From Actinomycetota bacterium (GTDB taxonomy: Bacteria; Actinomycetota; Thermoleophilia; Gaiellales; Gaiellaceae): a stretch of DNA of 45,542 nt. Made by a program: the position numbers and the translations under genes. This document shows positions 21,787 to 30,423 of the stretch, piece after piece. Location of the stretch: NCBI GenBank assembly GCA_005885125.1, contig VAXU01000012.1:1-45542 (forward strand), written 5' to 3'. The notes beneath the pieces are model-generated. The model made no database searches. It saw only the letters and a list, made by a program, of their open reading frames with translations, and was not told the origin of the DNA. How positions within the stretch are numbered: position 1 is the stretch's first letter; each line of letters starts with the position of its first letter.

Positions 21787-22546
21787 AGACGAACGCGCCC
21801 AGCGCGAGCGCGACGATCGAAGCAACGACGAGGTAGATCACGTCCGACACGCGCGGGAGGTCCCCGTAGAACAACGGCGCGCGCAGCGCCTGGATCGCCG
21901 GGGAGAGCGGATTCCCCCAGTGGATTATCTCGACCACCTTGTGATGCTTCGAGATGTCCGGCGAGCTGAGCGGGTACAGCACCGGTGTCAGGAAGAACAA
22001 TGGCAACAGCAGCGCGGCGACGAGGAACTCGATGTCTCGAAAGAGGACGTCGAGTGAGGCGATCGCCAGCGCGAGGCCGCTAGCGATCGCGACGACACCG
22101 GCCGCGATCGGAATCGCGAGCCACTCCGTCGCCCGCACGCGCGGCAGGAGCGCGAAGTTCAGCGCGAGCAGTCCCACCAGCATGACCGCGAACGACACGA
22201 GGTGCGTGGCGACAATCGAGAGCGGCACGAGCTGGCGCGGGAAGCGCGTCTTCCGGATCAGGTTCGCGTTGTCGAGCATCGACCGCGACGCGGACTGAAC
22301 CGACGTCGAAAAGAAGATCCACGCCGAGAGGCCGACGAGCAGGAACAGCGCGTAGTGGCCCTCCGTGCCGAACGGGGTGTGCCAGAGCACGGAGAAGACG
22401 AGCAGGTACACGGCCATCAGCAGCACCGGGTTCGCAAGCGTCCATGCGACGCCCAGGAGCGAGCCTCGGTACTTCGCCTGCACGTCGCGGCGGAAGAGAT
22501 TCCCGAAGAGCTCGCGGTAGCGGATCAGGTCGCCATAGACGGTCAT
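21749..22546 (-). CDS. wzm: ABC-2 type polysaccharide export permease (Wzm-like)
   Basis: 265 aa from ATG 22546, with six predicted membrane helices. Typical start: YRELFGNLFRRDVQAKYRGSLLGVAWTLANPVLLMAVYLLVFS. The segment SMLDNANLIRKTRFPRQLVPLS is the cytoplasmic coupling region that contacts the ATPase, and RDIEFLVAALLLPLFFLTPVLYPL the second hydrophobic hairpin. It exports lipid-linked glycan together with a Wzt ATPase. The likely partner is the broken ATPase 2.8 kb away in the heme operon. ATGA overlap with the methyltransferase gene; the operon starts at the GT4 gene at 24527. Confidence 0.9.
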   Translation of the reverse strand: MTVYGDLIRYRELFGNLFRRDVQAKYRGSLLGVAWTLANPVLLMAVYLLVFSVLWHTPFGTEGHYALFLLVGLSAWIFFSTSVQSASRSMLDNANLIRKTRFPRQLVPLSIVATHLVSFAVMLVGLLALNFALLPRVRATEWLAIPIAAGVVAIASGLALAIASLDVLFRDIEFLVAALLLPLFFLTPVLYPLSSPDISKHHKVVEIIHWGNPLSPAIQALRAPLFYGDLPRVSDVIYLVVASIVALALGAFVFTRVDDQIAVEV

Positions 22547-23490
22547 CGCGGTTTCCGACTGTAGACGCTGACGCCGGCGTACCGGCCCGTGGAGAGGTGG
22601 ACGAGCGTCCCCGCCGTCATCCCGACTTTCGGCAGCTTCTCGAGCACGCGGGCGAGCCCGACGAGCGGCCATCCTTCCGCCCGCTCCATCCGGCGGACCC
22701 GCAGGCCCGCGCGGACGAACGCGCCGAAGTACGCCCAGACGGTGTGCACGTGCTCGTTGATACCCAGCTTCTTCTCGGCCTCCTGCTCCGGCGAGTCACC
22801 GCTCGCGAGCATGCCGCGCGTGCCCTCGTTCAGGGCGCAAACGACGCCTCCCGGGCGCGTCACGCGCGCCATCTCGCCCACCATCGCCGTCAGATCGAGC
22901 GCGTGGTGCAGCGTCGCAACGCAGAACGTCGCGTCGAAGACTTCGTCTACGAAGGGCAGATGCTCCGCGTCGGCTTGTATTCGCGAAAAGCCTCCGTAGA
23001 AGGCACCACGCCCGAGGCCGATGCTCTGGTCCGTGAGCGTGTCGCTGCCGATGTACGAACAGCCACGCGCCAGGAGATGGGGTGCCGCCCAGCACTTTGC
23101 CGCGCCGACTTCGAGCACGCGCATACCCGCCGCGATGTAGCGGTCGAGCATGACGGAGAACGAGTGCGCGTTCGCGAGCCAGAGGTCGCCCGCGAGCTCC
23201 GGGTCGACCCATGGGAGCATCCGGTCGATCTCGTCGTCGGGCTCGTACCAGCCCTCCGCCCGCGCCTTCGCGAGCCACCCTTCGATCTCGCGCTTCTTCT
23301 CGCGCGCGCCGGGGAGATCGTCGTGCAGCAGCAGCGGGATATCGCCGTCCAAGTCGAAGGAGCGGCCGCACGCTTCGCAGACGAGCGCAGCGTCCTCCTC
23401 GTCCAGTCGGCCGCGACAGACCGGGCAACACAGGATTTCCAGCACGGCGGCGTCCACGGCGCGGCCCAGCCTAGACTCTGACTCGTTCAT
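22543..23490 (-). CDS. SAM-dependent methyltransferase with N-terminal zinc-ribbon (Trm112-like) domain
   Basis: 315 aa from ATG 23490. Residues 18-55 form a Trm112-type ribbon, CCPVCRG...CEACGRSFDLDGDIPLLL, with two CxxC pairs. A linker helix follows, then a class I methyltransferase: motif I MRVLEVGAAKCWAAPHLLARG, YIGSDT, QADAEHLPFVDEVFDATFCVATLHH and VTRPGGVVCALNE. Such proteins are frequent in glycan loci, where they may methylate sugars or lipid carriers; the substrate is not evident. Overlaps of 4 nt with both neighbours (GT4 upstream, Wzm downstream) put it in the exporter operon. Confidence 0.87.
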   Translation of the reverse strand: MNESESRLGRAVDAAVLEILCCPVCRGRLDEEDAALVCEACGRSFDLDGDIPLLLHDDLPGAREKKREIEGWLAKARAEGWYEPDDEIDRMLPWVDPELAGDLWLANAHSFSVMLDRYIAAGMRVLEVGAAKCWAAPHLLARGCSYIGSDTLTDQSIGLGRGAFYGGFSRIQADAEHLPFVDEVFDATFCVATLHHALDLTAMVGEMARVTRPGGVVCALNEGTRGMLASGDSPEQEAEKKLGINEHVHTVWAYFGAFVRAGLRVRRMERAEGWPLVGLARVLEKLPKVGMTAGTLVHLSTGRYAGVSVYSRKPR

Positions 23491-24527
23491 CGGCTCGCGG
23501 CCTGCAAGATCGGTGCGAGCGTCTCTGCGAAGCGTCGGGTCGAATGGCGCTGCTCGGCGCGCAGGCGCGAGCGCGCGCCTCGTTCGGCCGCGGCGCCCGC
23601 ATCGGTCAACACATACTCGATCGCGCCCCGCAGCGCGGCGGGATCATGCGGCGGAACGAGCTCGTCCGAATCGAGGTAGTCGTGGAGGATCGCCCGCTCG
23701 GTGGCGACGATCGGCTTTCCCATCGCCATCGCCTCGCAGAGCGCGGTCAGGCCGCCGCCGTCGGAGCCATACGGATACTCGTCACGCTGCTGCGGCACGA
23801 CGACGCAGGCCGCGCCGGCGTAGAGCTCGCGAAGCTCCACCGCCGGGATGAAGCTGCGAACGCGCGCGTTCGGCGGCAACGCTACGCCCGCGAGGTTCCG
23901 GGGATGTGCGACGAGCTCGACGTGGACGTCGAGGCCGCGCACGGCGTCCGCAAACGTGCGCAGGTCGCGCGCGAGGTCCTTGCCCACGGTGAGGACGTAC
24001 GGCTCCGTCGCGTGCACGTGCCTTGGCGTGAACCACTCAACGTCCGCTCCGAGCAGAAGCGTGTGCACGTTCGCCGGCTCGAGCCCCGCGCGTTCGATCA
24101 TACCCCGCCGCTGCGACTCGCCGAGACAGATGACTGCGCGCGCAGAGCGAAGCGACGCCGCGAGCAGTCGGCGGCGCGCGCGCGAGCTGCGGTCGTGGAT
24201 CACGTTCAACCCGTAGTTGACGACAACCACGCCCAGGGACGGACGGAGCCGCGCCACGAGCGGAAAGACGTTCGCGAGCGGCGTGAACACGACGTCGGCC
24301 TCGCTGATCGCCCACGGCAACGGCAGCTCGCGTGCGGTCCACGCCAGCCGTCCGACAAGGCCCGAGTAATCCCGCCTTCCGAGCAGCGGGTCCTGAACCC
24401 GCGCGTCGACGCCGAACTCCGCCAGATGATTGAGCCCGACGAGGGCGGTGTCCGGCTCCCGCCCTGCGCGAACGTCCTCGAGAAGCTGTCTGCGCGGGTT
24501 CTGGAAGACGAACGCCGCGCGGGTCAC
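23487..24527 (-). CDS. Glycosyltransferase, GT4-like (GT-B fold)
   Basis: 346 aa from GTG 24527; TATCGT lies 7 nt upstream, which supports this start over the longer frame from 24575. The N-terminal Rossmann half includes VVVVNYGLNVIHDRSSRARRRLL and AVICLGESQRRGMIERAGL. The C-terminal half holds PYVLTVGKDLARDLRTFADAV and the donor site YPYGSDGGGLTALCEAMAMGKPIVAT, where the Glu of the EAMA motif binds the sugar nucleotide. Donor and acceptor are unknown. First gene of the GT4-methyltransferase-Wzm operon, divergent from the WecA-like fusion gene. Confidence 0.87.
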   Translation of the reverse strand: MTRAAFVFQNPRRQLLEDVRAGREPDTALVGLNHLAEFGVDARVQDPLLGRRDYSGLVGRLAWTARELPLPWAISEADVVFTPLANVFPLVARLRPSLGVVVVNYGLNVIHDRSSRARRRLLAASLRSARAVICLGESQRRGMIERAGLEPANVHTLLLGADVEWFTPRHVHATEPYVLTVGKDLARDLRTFADAVRGLDVHVELVAHPRNLAGVALPPNARVRSFIPAVELRELYAGAACVVVPQQRDEYPYGSDGGGLTALCEAMAMGKPIVATERAILHDYLDSDELVPPHDPAALRGAIEYVLTDAGAAAERGARSRLRAEQRHSTRRFAETLAPILQAASR

Positions 24528-24534
24528 CGCCCGT

Positions 24535-24540
24535 ACGATA
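24535..24540 (-). promoter_or_regulatory. -10-like TATCGT, 7 nt before GTG 24527
   Basis: TANNNT with 7 nt to the start codon on the minus strand. The divergent gene has its own TAGCGT at 24597-24602 and a GGGAGG ribosome site before GTG 24650, so this 122-nt gap probably serves both directions. Confidence 0.4.
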
Positions 24541-24649
24541 GTCGGCTGTCCGTCCGCCCCTGTACGGTCACACACAGCCGCTTAACAGCCCTCGGTTAGC
24601 GTTCGGGCTCGGAGGAATCGGTGGAAGTCAGGCTCTCTGGGAGGCGCGC

Positions 24650-26467
24650 GTGAGGTTCGCCGTTGTCGCGGTGGGCCTGCCCGTCACCGCCCTCGTGATC
24701 TGGGCGGTCGTCCGCTCGCCGCTCGGCGGCCGTGTGGTCGCCGCACCCCGCCTCGACCGCTGGCACACGCGGACGACGCCGCTGCTCGGCGGCGTCGGGA
24801 TCTTCGCGGGCTTCGCCGCCGGGCTCGGGGCCTGCCTCGCGATCGGCGCCGCTCCCGCGAGCAAGGAGCTGCTCGGGATCGTCGGCGGCTGCACGATCCT
24901 CTTCCTCGCCGGGCTCGCCGACGACGTCTTCTCGCTCGGCCCGATTTCGAAGCTCGCCGCGCAGGTGCTCGCGGCGTGCTCGGTTCTCGTCGGCGGGCTC
25001 TCGCTGCAGATGGTGGGCAACGACGTCGTCGCGGACGTGATCGCCGTCGCCTGGCTCGTCGGGATGACGAACGCGTTCAACCTGCTCGACAACATGGACG
25101 GCCTGGCGGCGACGCTGGCCGCGATCGCCGCCTCGTTCTTCGCGATCGACGCCGTGACGTCGCATCCGAGCCACAGCTCGCTCGCGATCGCCCTCGCGCT
25201 CGCGGTCGCCTGCGCCGCGTTCCTGCCCTTCAACCTCCGGCCGCGCGGCACCGCAGCCGTCTTCATGGGCGACTCCGGGAGCCAGGTGCTCGGGTTCACG
25301 CTCGCGGCGCTCGGTCTCGCGTCGAGCTGGAAGGTCGCAGGCACGACAGTCGCGACCTTTGTGCTGCCGATCCTCGTGCTCGCGGTGCCGATCCTCGACA
25401 CGACGCTCGTCACGATCGTGCGTCTGCTCGACGGCCGTCCGATCTACCGCGGCGGGCGCGACCACACGTCGCACCGCCTCGTCTACCACGGTCTGTCAGA
25501 AAAGCGCGCCGTCATCTTGCTGGCCGTCGTCTCAGTCGCGCTGGGGACGACGAGCCTCGCGTACGAGGTGCTCGGGAACGGCTGGCTGACGCTGATCGGC
25601 GTACTGCTGACGTTCGCACTGCTCGTTCAGTTCGGCAGCCTGCTGGCGGACGTCGACCGGCAGCCGGACCACGCACCGCCCCGTGAGCGATCGCTGCTGC
25701 ACACGTTCGTCGCGAATCCGCGCCGCCTGATCGAATCGCTCGTCGACTTCGCGCTCGTGTCGGCGTCGTTCCTGGCCGCCTACTACATCCGTCTTCAGGG
25801 CAGCGGCACGACGTACGACCGCCACATCTTCCTCGTCTCCGCGCCGGTCGTGCTGTTCGCGCGCTACGCCGCCTTCATCCCGTTCGGTCTCTACCGTGGC
25901 GTCTGGCGCTACGCGGGTGCACGCGACGCGGCGGCGGTCATCGCCGCCGTCGTGACGTCCGAGCTCGTCGCGTACGGGTTCCTGGCGTCGACCGTCGACT
26001 GGGGAGATTTCCCGCGCAGCATCTTCGTCATCGACGCGATCATCTGCACGGTGCTGATCGGCGCGTCGCGGTTCTGGGAGCGCGCCGCCTTCCGGGCCCT
26101 CGGTTCGCTCCTCGGTCGCGCCGAGCGTCGCCGCACCCTGATCGTCGGCGCCGGACGAGCCGGTCGCAGCCTGCTGCGCGAGTTGCGCGAGACACCGGGC
26201 GAGATCGTGGTCGGGTTCGTCGACGACGATGCGCGGCTGCGGGGGCGGCGCCTGCAGGGCGTCCCCGTCCTCGGCGGTGCGCACGAGATCGAGCGGATCC
26301 TCGACTCGGCGCGGCCGGGGACGGTGCTCGTGACGATCCCGGACGCGCCACGCGAGCGGCTCGACCTTGTCGTCGAAGGCTGCGCGCAGGCGGAGGTACC
26401 CTGCCGGTTCGTGCGCCGCGAGACCAATCTCGATCCACGCGTCGTCCTGGGCGCAGCCCGGGAGTGA
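24650..26467 (+). CDS. WecA/MraY-type phosphoglycosyl transferase fused to the N-half of a FlaA1/CapD-type protein
   Basis: 605 aa from GTG 24650 (GGGAGG upstream). Residues 1-335 are a polytopic polyprenyl-phosphate sugar-1-phosphate transferase: D91-D92 (AGLADDVF), NAFNLLDNMDGLAA (142-154), FMGDSGSQVLGF (206-215) and the GGRDHTSHRLV loop (268-278). Residues 350-480 are four further helices with LYRGVWRYAG (415-424). Residues 495-600 form a CoA-binding-like Rossmann unit, IVGAGRAGRSLLRELR...GFVDDD...GVPVLGG, as found before the catalytic SDR domain of FlaA1/CapD dehydratases. That SDR domain itself is absent. The first part should load a sugar phosphate onto undecaprenyl phosphate; the second may regulate or recruit. 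Its TGA overlaps the next GTG. Confidence 0.9.
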   Translation: MRFAVVAVGLPVTALVIWAVVRSPLGGRVVAAPRLDRWHTRTTPLLGGVGIFAGFAAGLGACLAIGAAPASKELLGIVGGCTILFLAGLADDVFSLGPISKLAAQVLAACSVLVGGLSLQMVGNDVVADVIAVAWLVGMTNAFNLLDNMDGLAATLAAIAASFFAIDAVTSHPSHSSLAIALALAVACAAFLPFNLRPRGTAAVFMGDSGSQVLGFTLAALGLASSWKVAGTTVATFVLPILVLAVPILDTTLVTIVRLLDGRPIYRGGRDHTSHRLVYHGLSEKRAVILLAVVSVALGTTSLAYEVLGNGWLTLIGVLLTFALLVQFGSLLADVDRQPDHAPPRERSLLHTFVANPRRLIESLVDFALVSASFLAAYYIRLQGSGTTYDRHIFLVSAPVVLFARYAAFIPFGLYRGVWRYAGARDAAAVIAAVVTSELVAYGFLASTVDWGDFPRSIFVIDAIICTVLIGASRFWERAAFRALGSLLGRAERRRTLIVGAGRAGRSLLRELRETPGEIVVGFVDDDARLRGRRLQGVPVLGGAHEIERILDSARPGTVLVTIPDAPRERLDLVVEGCAQAEVPCRFVRRETNLDPRVVLGAARE

Positions 26468-28641
26468 GCCTCGTCGCGCCGCGGACGCGCGCGGCGGGAG
26501 CCGGCGAACGGACGCTTGCCGACCGCTTCCTCGCGGCGTTCCCGCTGCTCGCGGTCTTCTTCTGGCTCTGCGTCTTCTACGCATGGGAGGCATGGCGGCA
26601 CGGCTCACCGTGGCTGTTCGGGGACGAGCTGGAGCTGACGCAGCTCTCACGCGCGATCGCCGACACCGGACACGCCGCGCGCCGAGGCCAGCCGCACTCG
26701 TTCGACTCGCTCTACACGTACTTCATCGCACCCGCGTGGCGGATCGGCAACGTGCACCACGCGTACGACGCGGTCAAGTACCTGAACGTGATCGCCATGA
26801 CCGCGACGGCATTTCCTGCCTACAAGATCGCGCGGTTCCTCGTCGGGCGGCGGGCAGCGTTGTTTGCCGCCACCGGCGCGGTCGTGATCCCGGCCCTCGC
26901 CTATTCGTCGCTGATCCTGCAGGAGTCGCTCGCGTACCCCTACTCGACGCTCTGTCTCTATCTGATCCTCGGAGCGCTGGTCCGCCGAACGCGCACGTGG
27001 ATCGCCGCCGCGGCGGTGGCGTCACTCGTCGCTCCGCTCGTGCGCGGCGAACTGGCGGTCATTCCAGCCGTGTTCGTGCTGGCCGTGCTCTTCCTCCTCT
27101 GGCGATCTCGCGCGGCAGAGACGTGGCGCGCTCGCTGGAGCGTCATGGACTGGATCGGCGCCGCAGTGCTTCTGATCGGCGCAGCGATCTTTCTGAGCGC
27201 CTACCTCGGTCATCAGTCGACGCAGTGGCTGATCGCGACCGGGTTCTACAAGCACCGCATGTGGACGCTCGGCATGCGCGCGGCCGGTGCATTCACGATC
27301 GGCCTCGGGGTGCTGCCGCTCGTCGCGGGGCTCGCCTCGCTGTGGCGAGCACCCGGAGAGATCTTCCGCTGGGAGCTGCGGGTCTTCCGAAGCGTCCTGC
27401 TCGGCTCGATCGTCTGCTTCGCTCTGTACACGGCCGTCAAGGCCTCGTACATCTCGACGTCGTTCGCGACGATCACAGTTGAGCGGAACCTCCTGTACCT
27501 CGCACCGCTCCTCATGGCGGGGACCGCCCTCTGGGTCGAGCGGCGGACGGTGCACCCCCTTGCGGTCGGCGCAGCCGCGCTCTTCGCGCTCTATCTGGTG
27601 CTGACGACGCCGTACGAGATGGACAAGCGTCTGGATTCGGACGCGTTCGGCCTCGCGCTGCTCCAGCGGCTGAACCGTGTGCAGATGTTCGCGTTCACCC
27701 CCGGCGCCGCGAAGGTCCTACTGGTCGTCATTCTCGTCGCTTCGGTCGCGGTCCTGCTCGTGACGCAGTTCGTGCGACGTGCCGGCCTCGTGGTCGCGGT
27801 CGTTGCGGCGGCGTTCGTGCTCGGCTGGAACGGCCTCGGGGAGCTGTCGGCTGCGAACGCGTCGAACGCCTTCTCGGATTCGTTCCTCTCCAACATCCAC
27901 GGGAACCCGAGGTGGCTCGACCCGATCACCGGCGGCGCGCCGACGCTTTACCTCGGTCAGCAGATGCAGGACCCGAACGGCCTCTGGCTGCTCGAGTTCT
28001 GGAACCGTTCGCTCAAACAGGTCTGGAGCCTCGACGGGACCGCCCCGGGTCCCGGGCCGACGCTCACTCCCAACCTCGACAATACGAATGGAACGCTCTC
28101 CAACGACCCGCACTATCCATACGTCGTCGCGGAGCAGGGGATCGACGTCGTCGGGAAGGTCTTGAGGGTTCATCTCCACCGCGGCGGCGGTGCGCTCGTG
28201 AAGTGGACCCTCTACCGGGTGTCGGGACCGCTTCGGCTCCGCGGCGCCGCCACGGGGCTCTACGCCGACGGCTGGTCGGGACCGAACGACTCCGCGTACA
28301 CGCGCTACTCGACCGAAGGCGGACGTGCGGGGAAGCTGAAGGTGACCGTCTCTTGGAAGCAATGGGCCGGGCCGAACCGCGCAAAGGTCACGATCACGAT
28401 TGGAACCGTGAGGATCGGGCCCGACCAGCAGCCGCGAATCGGCAAGGCGATCTCGGTGAAGACGTGGACAGTTCGTGCGCACCAGGAAAAGTCCTTCGTC
28501 CTTCAGGCCCCGGGACCGCGGTTCCGGGTGGACGTGAATGTGTCACCGCACTTCCGGCCGCACGACTATGACCCGGCGAACGGCGACCGGCGTGAGCTCG
28601 GCGCGGTGATCACATACACGTTCAGCGCGAAGAAGCGCTAG
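26464..28641 (+). CDS. GT-C type integral-membrane glycosyltransferase with C-terminal beta-rich domain
   Basis: 725 aa from GTG 26464. About 11-12 hydrophobic helices lie in residues 20-460. The first outer loop carries the acidic motif WLFGDELELTQLSRAIADTGH, placed as in GT-C enzymes that use polyprenyl-phosphate sugars. The loop with FDSLYTYFIAPAWRIG and the segment AVKYLNVIAMTATAFPAYKIARFL recur in the 1105-aa fusion protein encoded at 32321. After the last helix comes a soluble domain of about 230 residues, probably outside the cell, with GPLRLRGAATGLYADGWSGPN...YTRY. Start and previous stop overlap (GTGA), so it is co-translated with the WecA-like fusion. Donor and acceptor are unknown. 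Confidence 0.82.
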   Translation: MSLVAPRTRAAGAGERTLADRFLAAFPLLAVFFWLCVFYAWEAWRHGSPWLFGDELELTQLSRAIADTGHAARRGQPHSFDSLYTYFIAPAWRIGNVHHAYDAVKYLNVIAMTATAFPAYKIARFLVGRRAALFAATGAVVIPALAYSSLILQESLAYPYSTLCLYLILGALVRRTRTWIAAAAVASLVAPLVRGELAVIPAVFVLAVLFLLWRSRAAETWRARWSVMDWIGAAVLLIGAAIFLSAYLGHQSTQWLIATGFYKHRMWTLGMRAAGAFTIGLGVLPLVAGLASLWRAPGEIFRWELRVFRSVLLGSIVCFALYTAVKASYISTSFATITVERNLLYLAPLLMAGTALWVERRTVHPLAVGAAALFALYLVLTTPYEMDKRLDSDAFGLALLQRLNRVQMFAFTPGAAKVLLVVILVASVAVLLVTQFVRRAGLVVAVVAAAFVLGWNGLGELSAANASNAFSDSFLSNIHGNPRWLDPITGGAPTLYLGQQMQDPNGLWLLEFWNRSLKQVWSLDGTAPGPGPTLTPNLDNTNGTLSNDPHYPYVVAEQGIDVVGKVLRVHLHRGGGALVKWTLYRVSGPLRLRGAATGLYADGWSGPNDSAYTRYSTEGGRAGKLKVTVSWKQWAGPNRAKVTITIGTVRIGPDQQPRIGKAISVKTWTVRAHQEKSFVLQAPGPRFRVDVNVSPHFRPHDYDPANGDRRELGAVITYTFSAKKR

Positions 28642-28645
28642 GCGA

Positions 28646-29416
28646 TCACCAGAACGCGAGCAGGCGCTCCGGGTGCTTGCGCAGGAAGCGCGCCATCGCC
28701 TTGGCGTGCCACCAGTTGCGGCGCGTGAAGAACCGTTTGTCGATCACGGCCTGGTACTCGTGGTGCACGACGGCACTCGGCACCCACCAGCGCTCCCAGC
28801 CCGCCTTCATCGCGCGGTAGTTGAAATCGATGTCGTCGACGTACAGCTGGTAACCCGGGTCCCAGCCGCCGAGCTCGTCCAGCATCGTTCGGCGCATCAA
28901 CAGGAAAGCGCCGAGCATCGTGTCCACCTGCATCGGCTCCCCGGACGGCGCGTCGAGGAGGTAATGGCGGCGCTGCCACCTGAGCGGTGGGAACAGCAGG
29001 CGAATCGGGGTCCGGCGGACGATCGAGCCGGCAATCGTCGGGAACCGGCGGCGGGACGCCTGCAACGTTCCGTCGGGATTGACCATCTTCGGCCCGGCGA
29101 CGCCGCAGCGCGGATGGGCATCGGCAAACCCGACCAGCTCGGCGATCGCGTCGGGCTCGGGAACCGCGTCCGGATTCGAGACGATGACGTATTCGCCGGA
29201 GGTGGCGGCTATTCCCGCATTGATGTTGGCCGAGAACCCGCGCAGCTCGTGGTTCCGGATGACCTGTGCGGCGACGGGAAGGTCGCCGTCGACGCTGTTC
29301 GGGCCGTTCGCCACGACCACGAGCTCGTCCACTTGCGGCTGCAGCGCCGGGGCCGACTGTCGCATGAGCTCGGTCTCCTCGGCACCTGTGACGATCACGA
29401 TCCCGGAGACCTTCAC
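28646..29416 (-). CDS. Glycosyltransferase family 2 (rhamnosyltransferase-like)
   Basis: 256 aa from GTG 29416. GT-A fold: VSGIVIVTGAEETEL, VDELVVVANGPN, GFSANINAGIAATSGEYVIVSNPDAVPEPDAI (the SNPDA stretch replaces the DxD of many members) and GVAGPKMVNPDGTLQASRRRFP. Near the end is LGGWDPGYQLYVDDIDFNYRAMKAGW, the DDxD-type acceptor/catalytic segment of WbbL-type rhamnosyltransferases. No membrane helix. It is the last gene of the six-gene operon that starts at 36666 and meets the GT-C gene tail to tail with 4 nt between stops. Confidence 0.87.
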   Translation of the reverse strand: MKVSGIVIVTGAEETELMRQSAPALQPQVDELVVVANGPNSVDGDLPVAAQVIRNHELRGFSANINAGIAATSGEYVIVSNPDAVPEPDAIAELVGFADAHPRCGVAGPKMVNPDGTLQASRRRFPTIAGSIVRRTPIRLLFPPLRWQRRHYLLDAPSGEPMQVDTMLGAFLLMRRTMLDELGGWDPGYQLYVDDIDFNYRAMKAGWERWWVPSAVVHHEYQAVIDKRFFTRRNWWHAKAMARFLRKHPERLLAFW

Positions 29417-30423
29417 GAGCCGATCGCCTCGCGGTAGGTCTGCGCCGTCGTCCGAGCAGTCTCCTCCCAGCTGAACGTCTTCGCGCGCTCGATCCCGGCG
29501 GCAGCGAGCCGCTCGCGCTGTGCGAGCGCCGCGCGAACGCACTCGGTCACGTCGTCGCCCAGGACGGCAGCGTCCCCCGCAACCTCGCGAACGGCCGGAT
29601 CGGCCAGCGCGGCAACCGGTGTGCCGCACGCCATCGCCTCGACGATCGGCAGACCGAAGCCCTCGTAGCGCGACGGGAAGACGAGGCATGCCGCGTGCTG
29701 ATAGAGCCGCACGAGCTCGTCCTTCGAGACGTAACCGCGCAGGTCGGCGCCGCGGCGGCGAAGCTCTGCGGCGAGCTCTTCGTCTTTCGTGGGCCCGACG
29801 ACGACGAGCGGGCGCTCGAGCGCGTGCGCCGCGTCGGCTGCGAGCAGCGGCTGCTTGCGGGGCTCGATCGCGCCGACGTACAGGAGGTAGGACTCGCGCC
29901 GGCCGTTGCCGAGCTGGAACGCCGGATCGACGCCAAGCGGCGTGACGACGATCTTCTCCTCCGCGACCCGGTACAGCTCGACAACGTCACGCTTCGTCCG
30001 TTCGGAGATCGCGAGCACGCGGACGGCGCCACGCGCTGCGCGCGGGACGACCGCCTTGAACGTGAGCCGCGTGCGCAGGTCCATCACACTCGGATCCCGC
30101 TCCCACGAGATGTCCTGGATCGTCACGACGGCGGGGCACGGACACCTGAGCGGCAGCGCGTGCAGAAAGTGCGCGACCGCCGGGCGGATACGCCGCAGCA
30201 GGCGCGGGACCGACCAGGCCATCCGCAGTTCCTGGCTCCGCGCTGGCAGGTTCAGCGACTCGACGCCTTCGGGCACGAGCTCGGGCCGGCGCGTAATCGC
30301 GGCGAAGCGAAGATCGTCTGCGACCCGCGGAAGCGCGCGCAGGAGCTGCTCGACGTACGTCTCGTCGCCGGTCCGCTGCCGGCCGAGCACGTCGGCGTCG
30401 ATCACAACGAGCGGCTTGCTCAA
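29413..30423 (-). CDS. Glycosyltransferase family 4
   Basis: 336 aa from TTG 30423, which overlaps the preceding stop (TTGA). GT-B fold: N-terminal LVVIDADVLGRQRTGDETYVEQLLRAL, VTIQDISWERDP, VLAISERTKRDVVELY and VVTPLGVDPAF. The C-terminal half has YLLYVGAIEPRKQ, LVRLYQHAACLVFPSRYEGFGLPIVEAMACGTPVA, which contains the donor-binding EGFGLPxxEAMA motif. Full length. It is one of several related GT4 proteins in the operon (30420, 31406, and the N-domain at 32321), suggesting successive additions of similar sugars or a set of duplications. Confidence 0.9.
   Translation of the reverse strand: MSKPLVVIDADVLGRQRTGDETYVEQLLRALPRVADDLRFAAITRRPELVPEGVESLNLPARSQELRMAWSVPRLLRRIRPAVAHFLHALPLRCPCPAVVTIQDISWERDPSVMDLRTRLTFKAVVPRAARGAVRVLAISERTKRDVVELYRVAEEKIVVTPLGVDPAFQLGNGRRESYLLYVGAIEPRKQPLLAADAAHALERPLVVVGPTKDEELAAELRRRGADLRGYVSKDELVRLYQHAACLVFPSRYEGFGLPIVEAMACGTPVAALADPAVREVAGDAAVLGDDVTECVRAALAQRERLAAAGIERAKTFSWEETARTTAQTYREAIGS

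Noticed and set aside
28646-29689. Longer GT2 start at 29689
   Set aside because: The extension is an Arg-rich shadow of the upstream GT4 gene; GTG 29416 overlaps the GT4 stop exactly as at every other junction of the operon.
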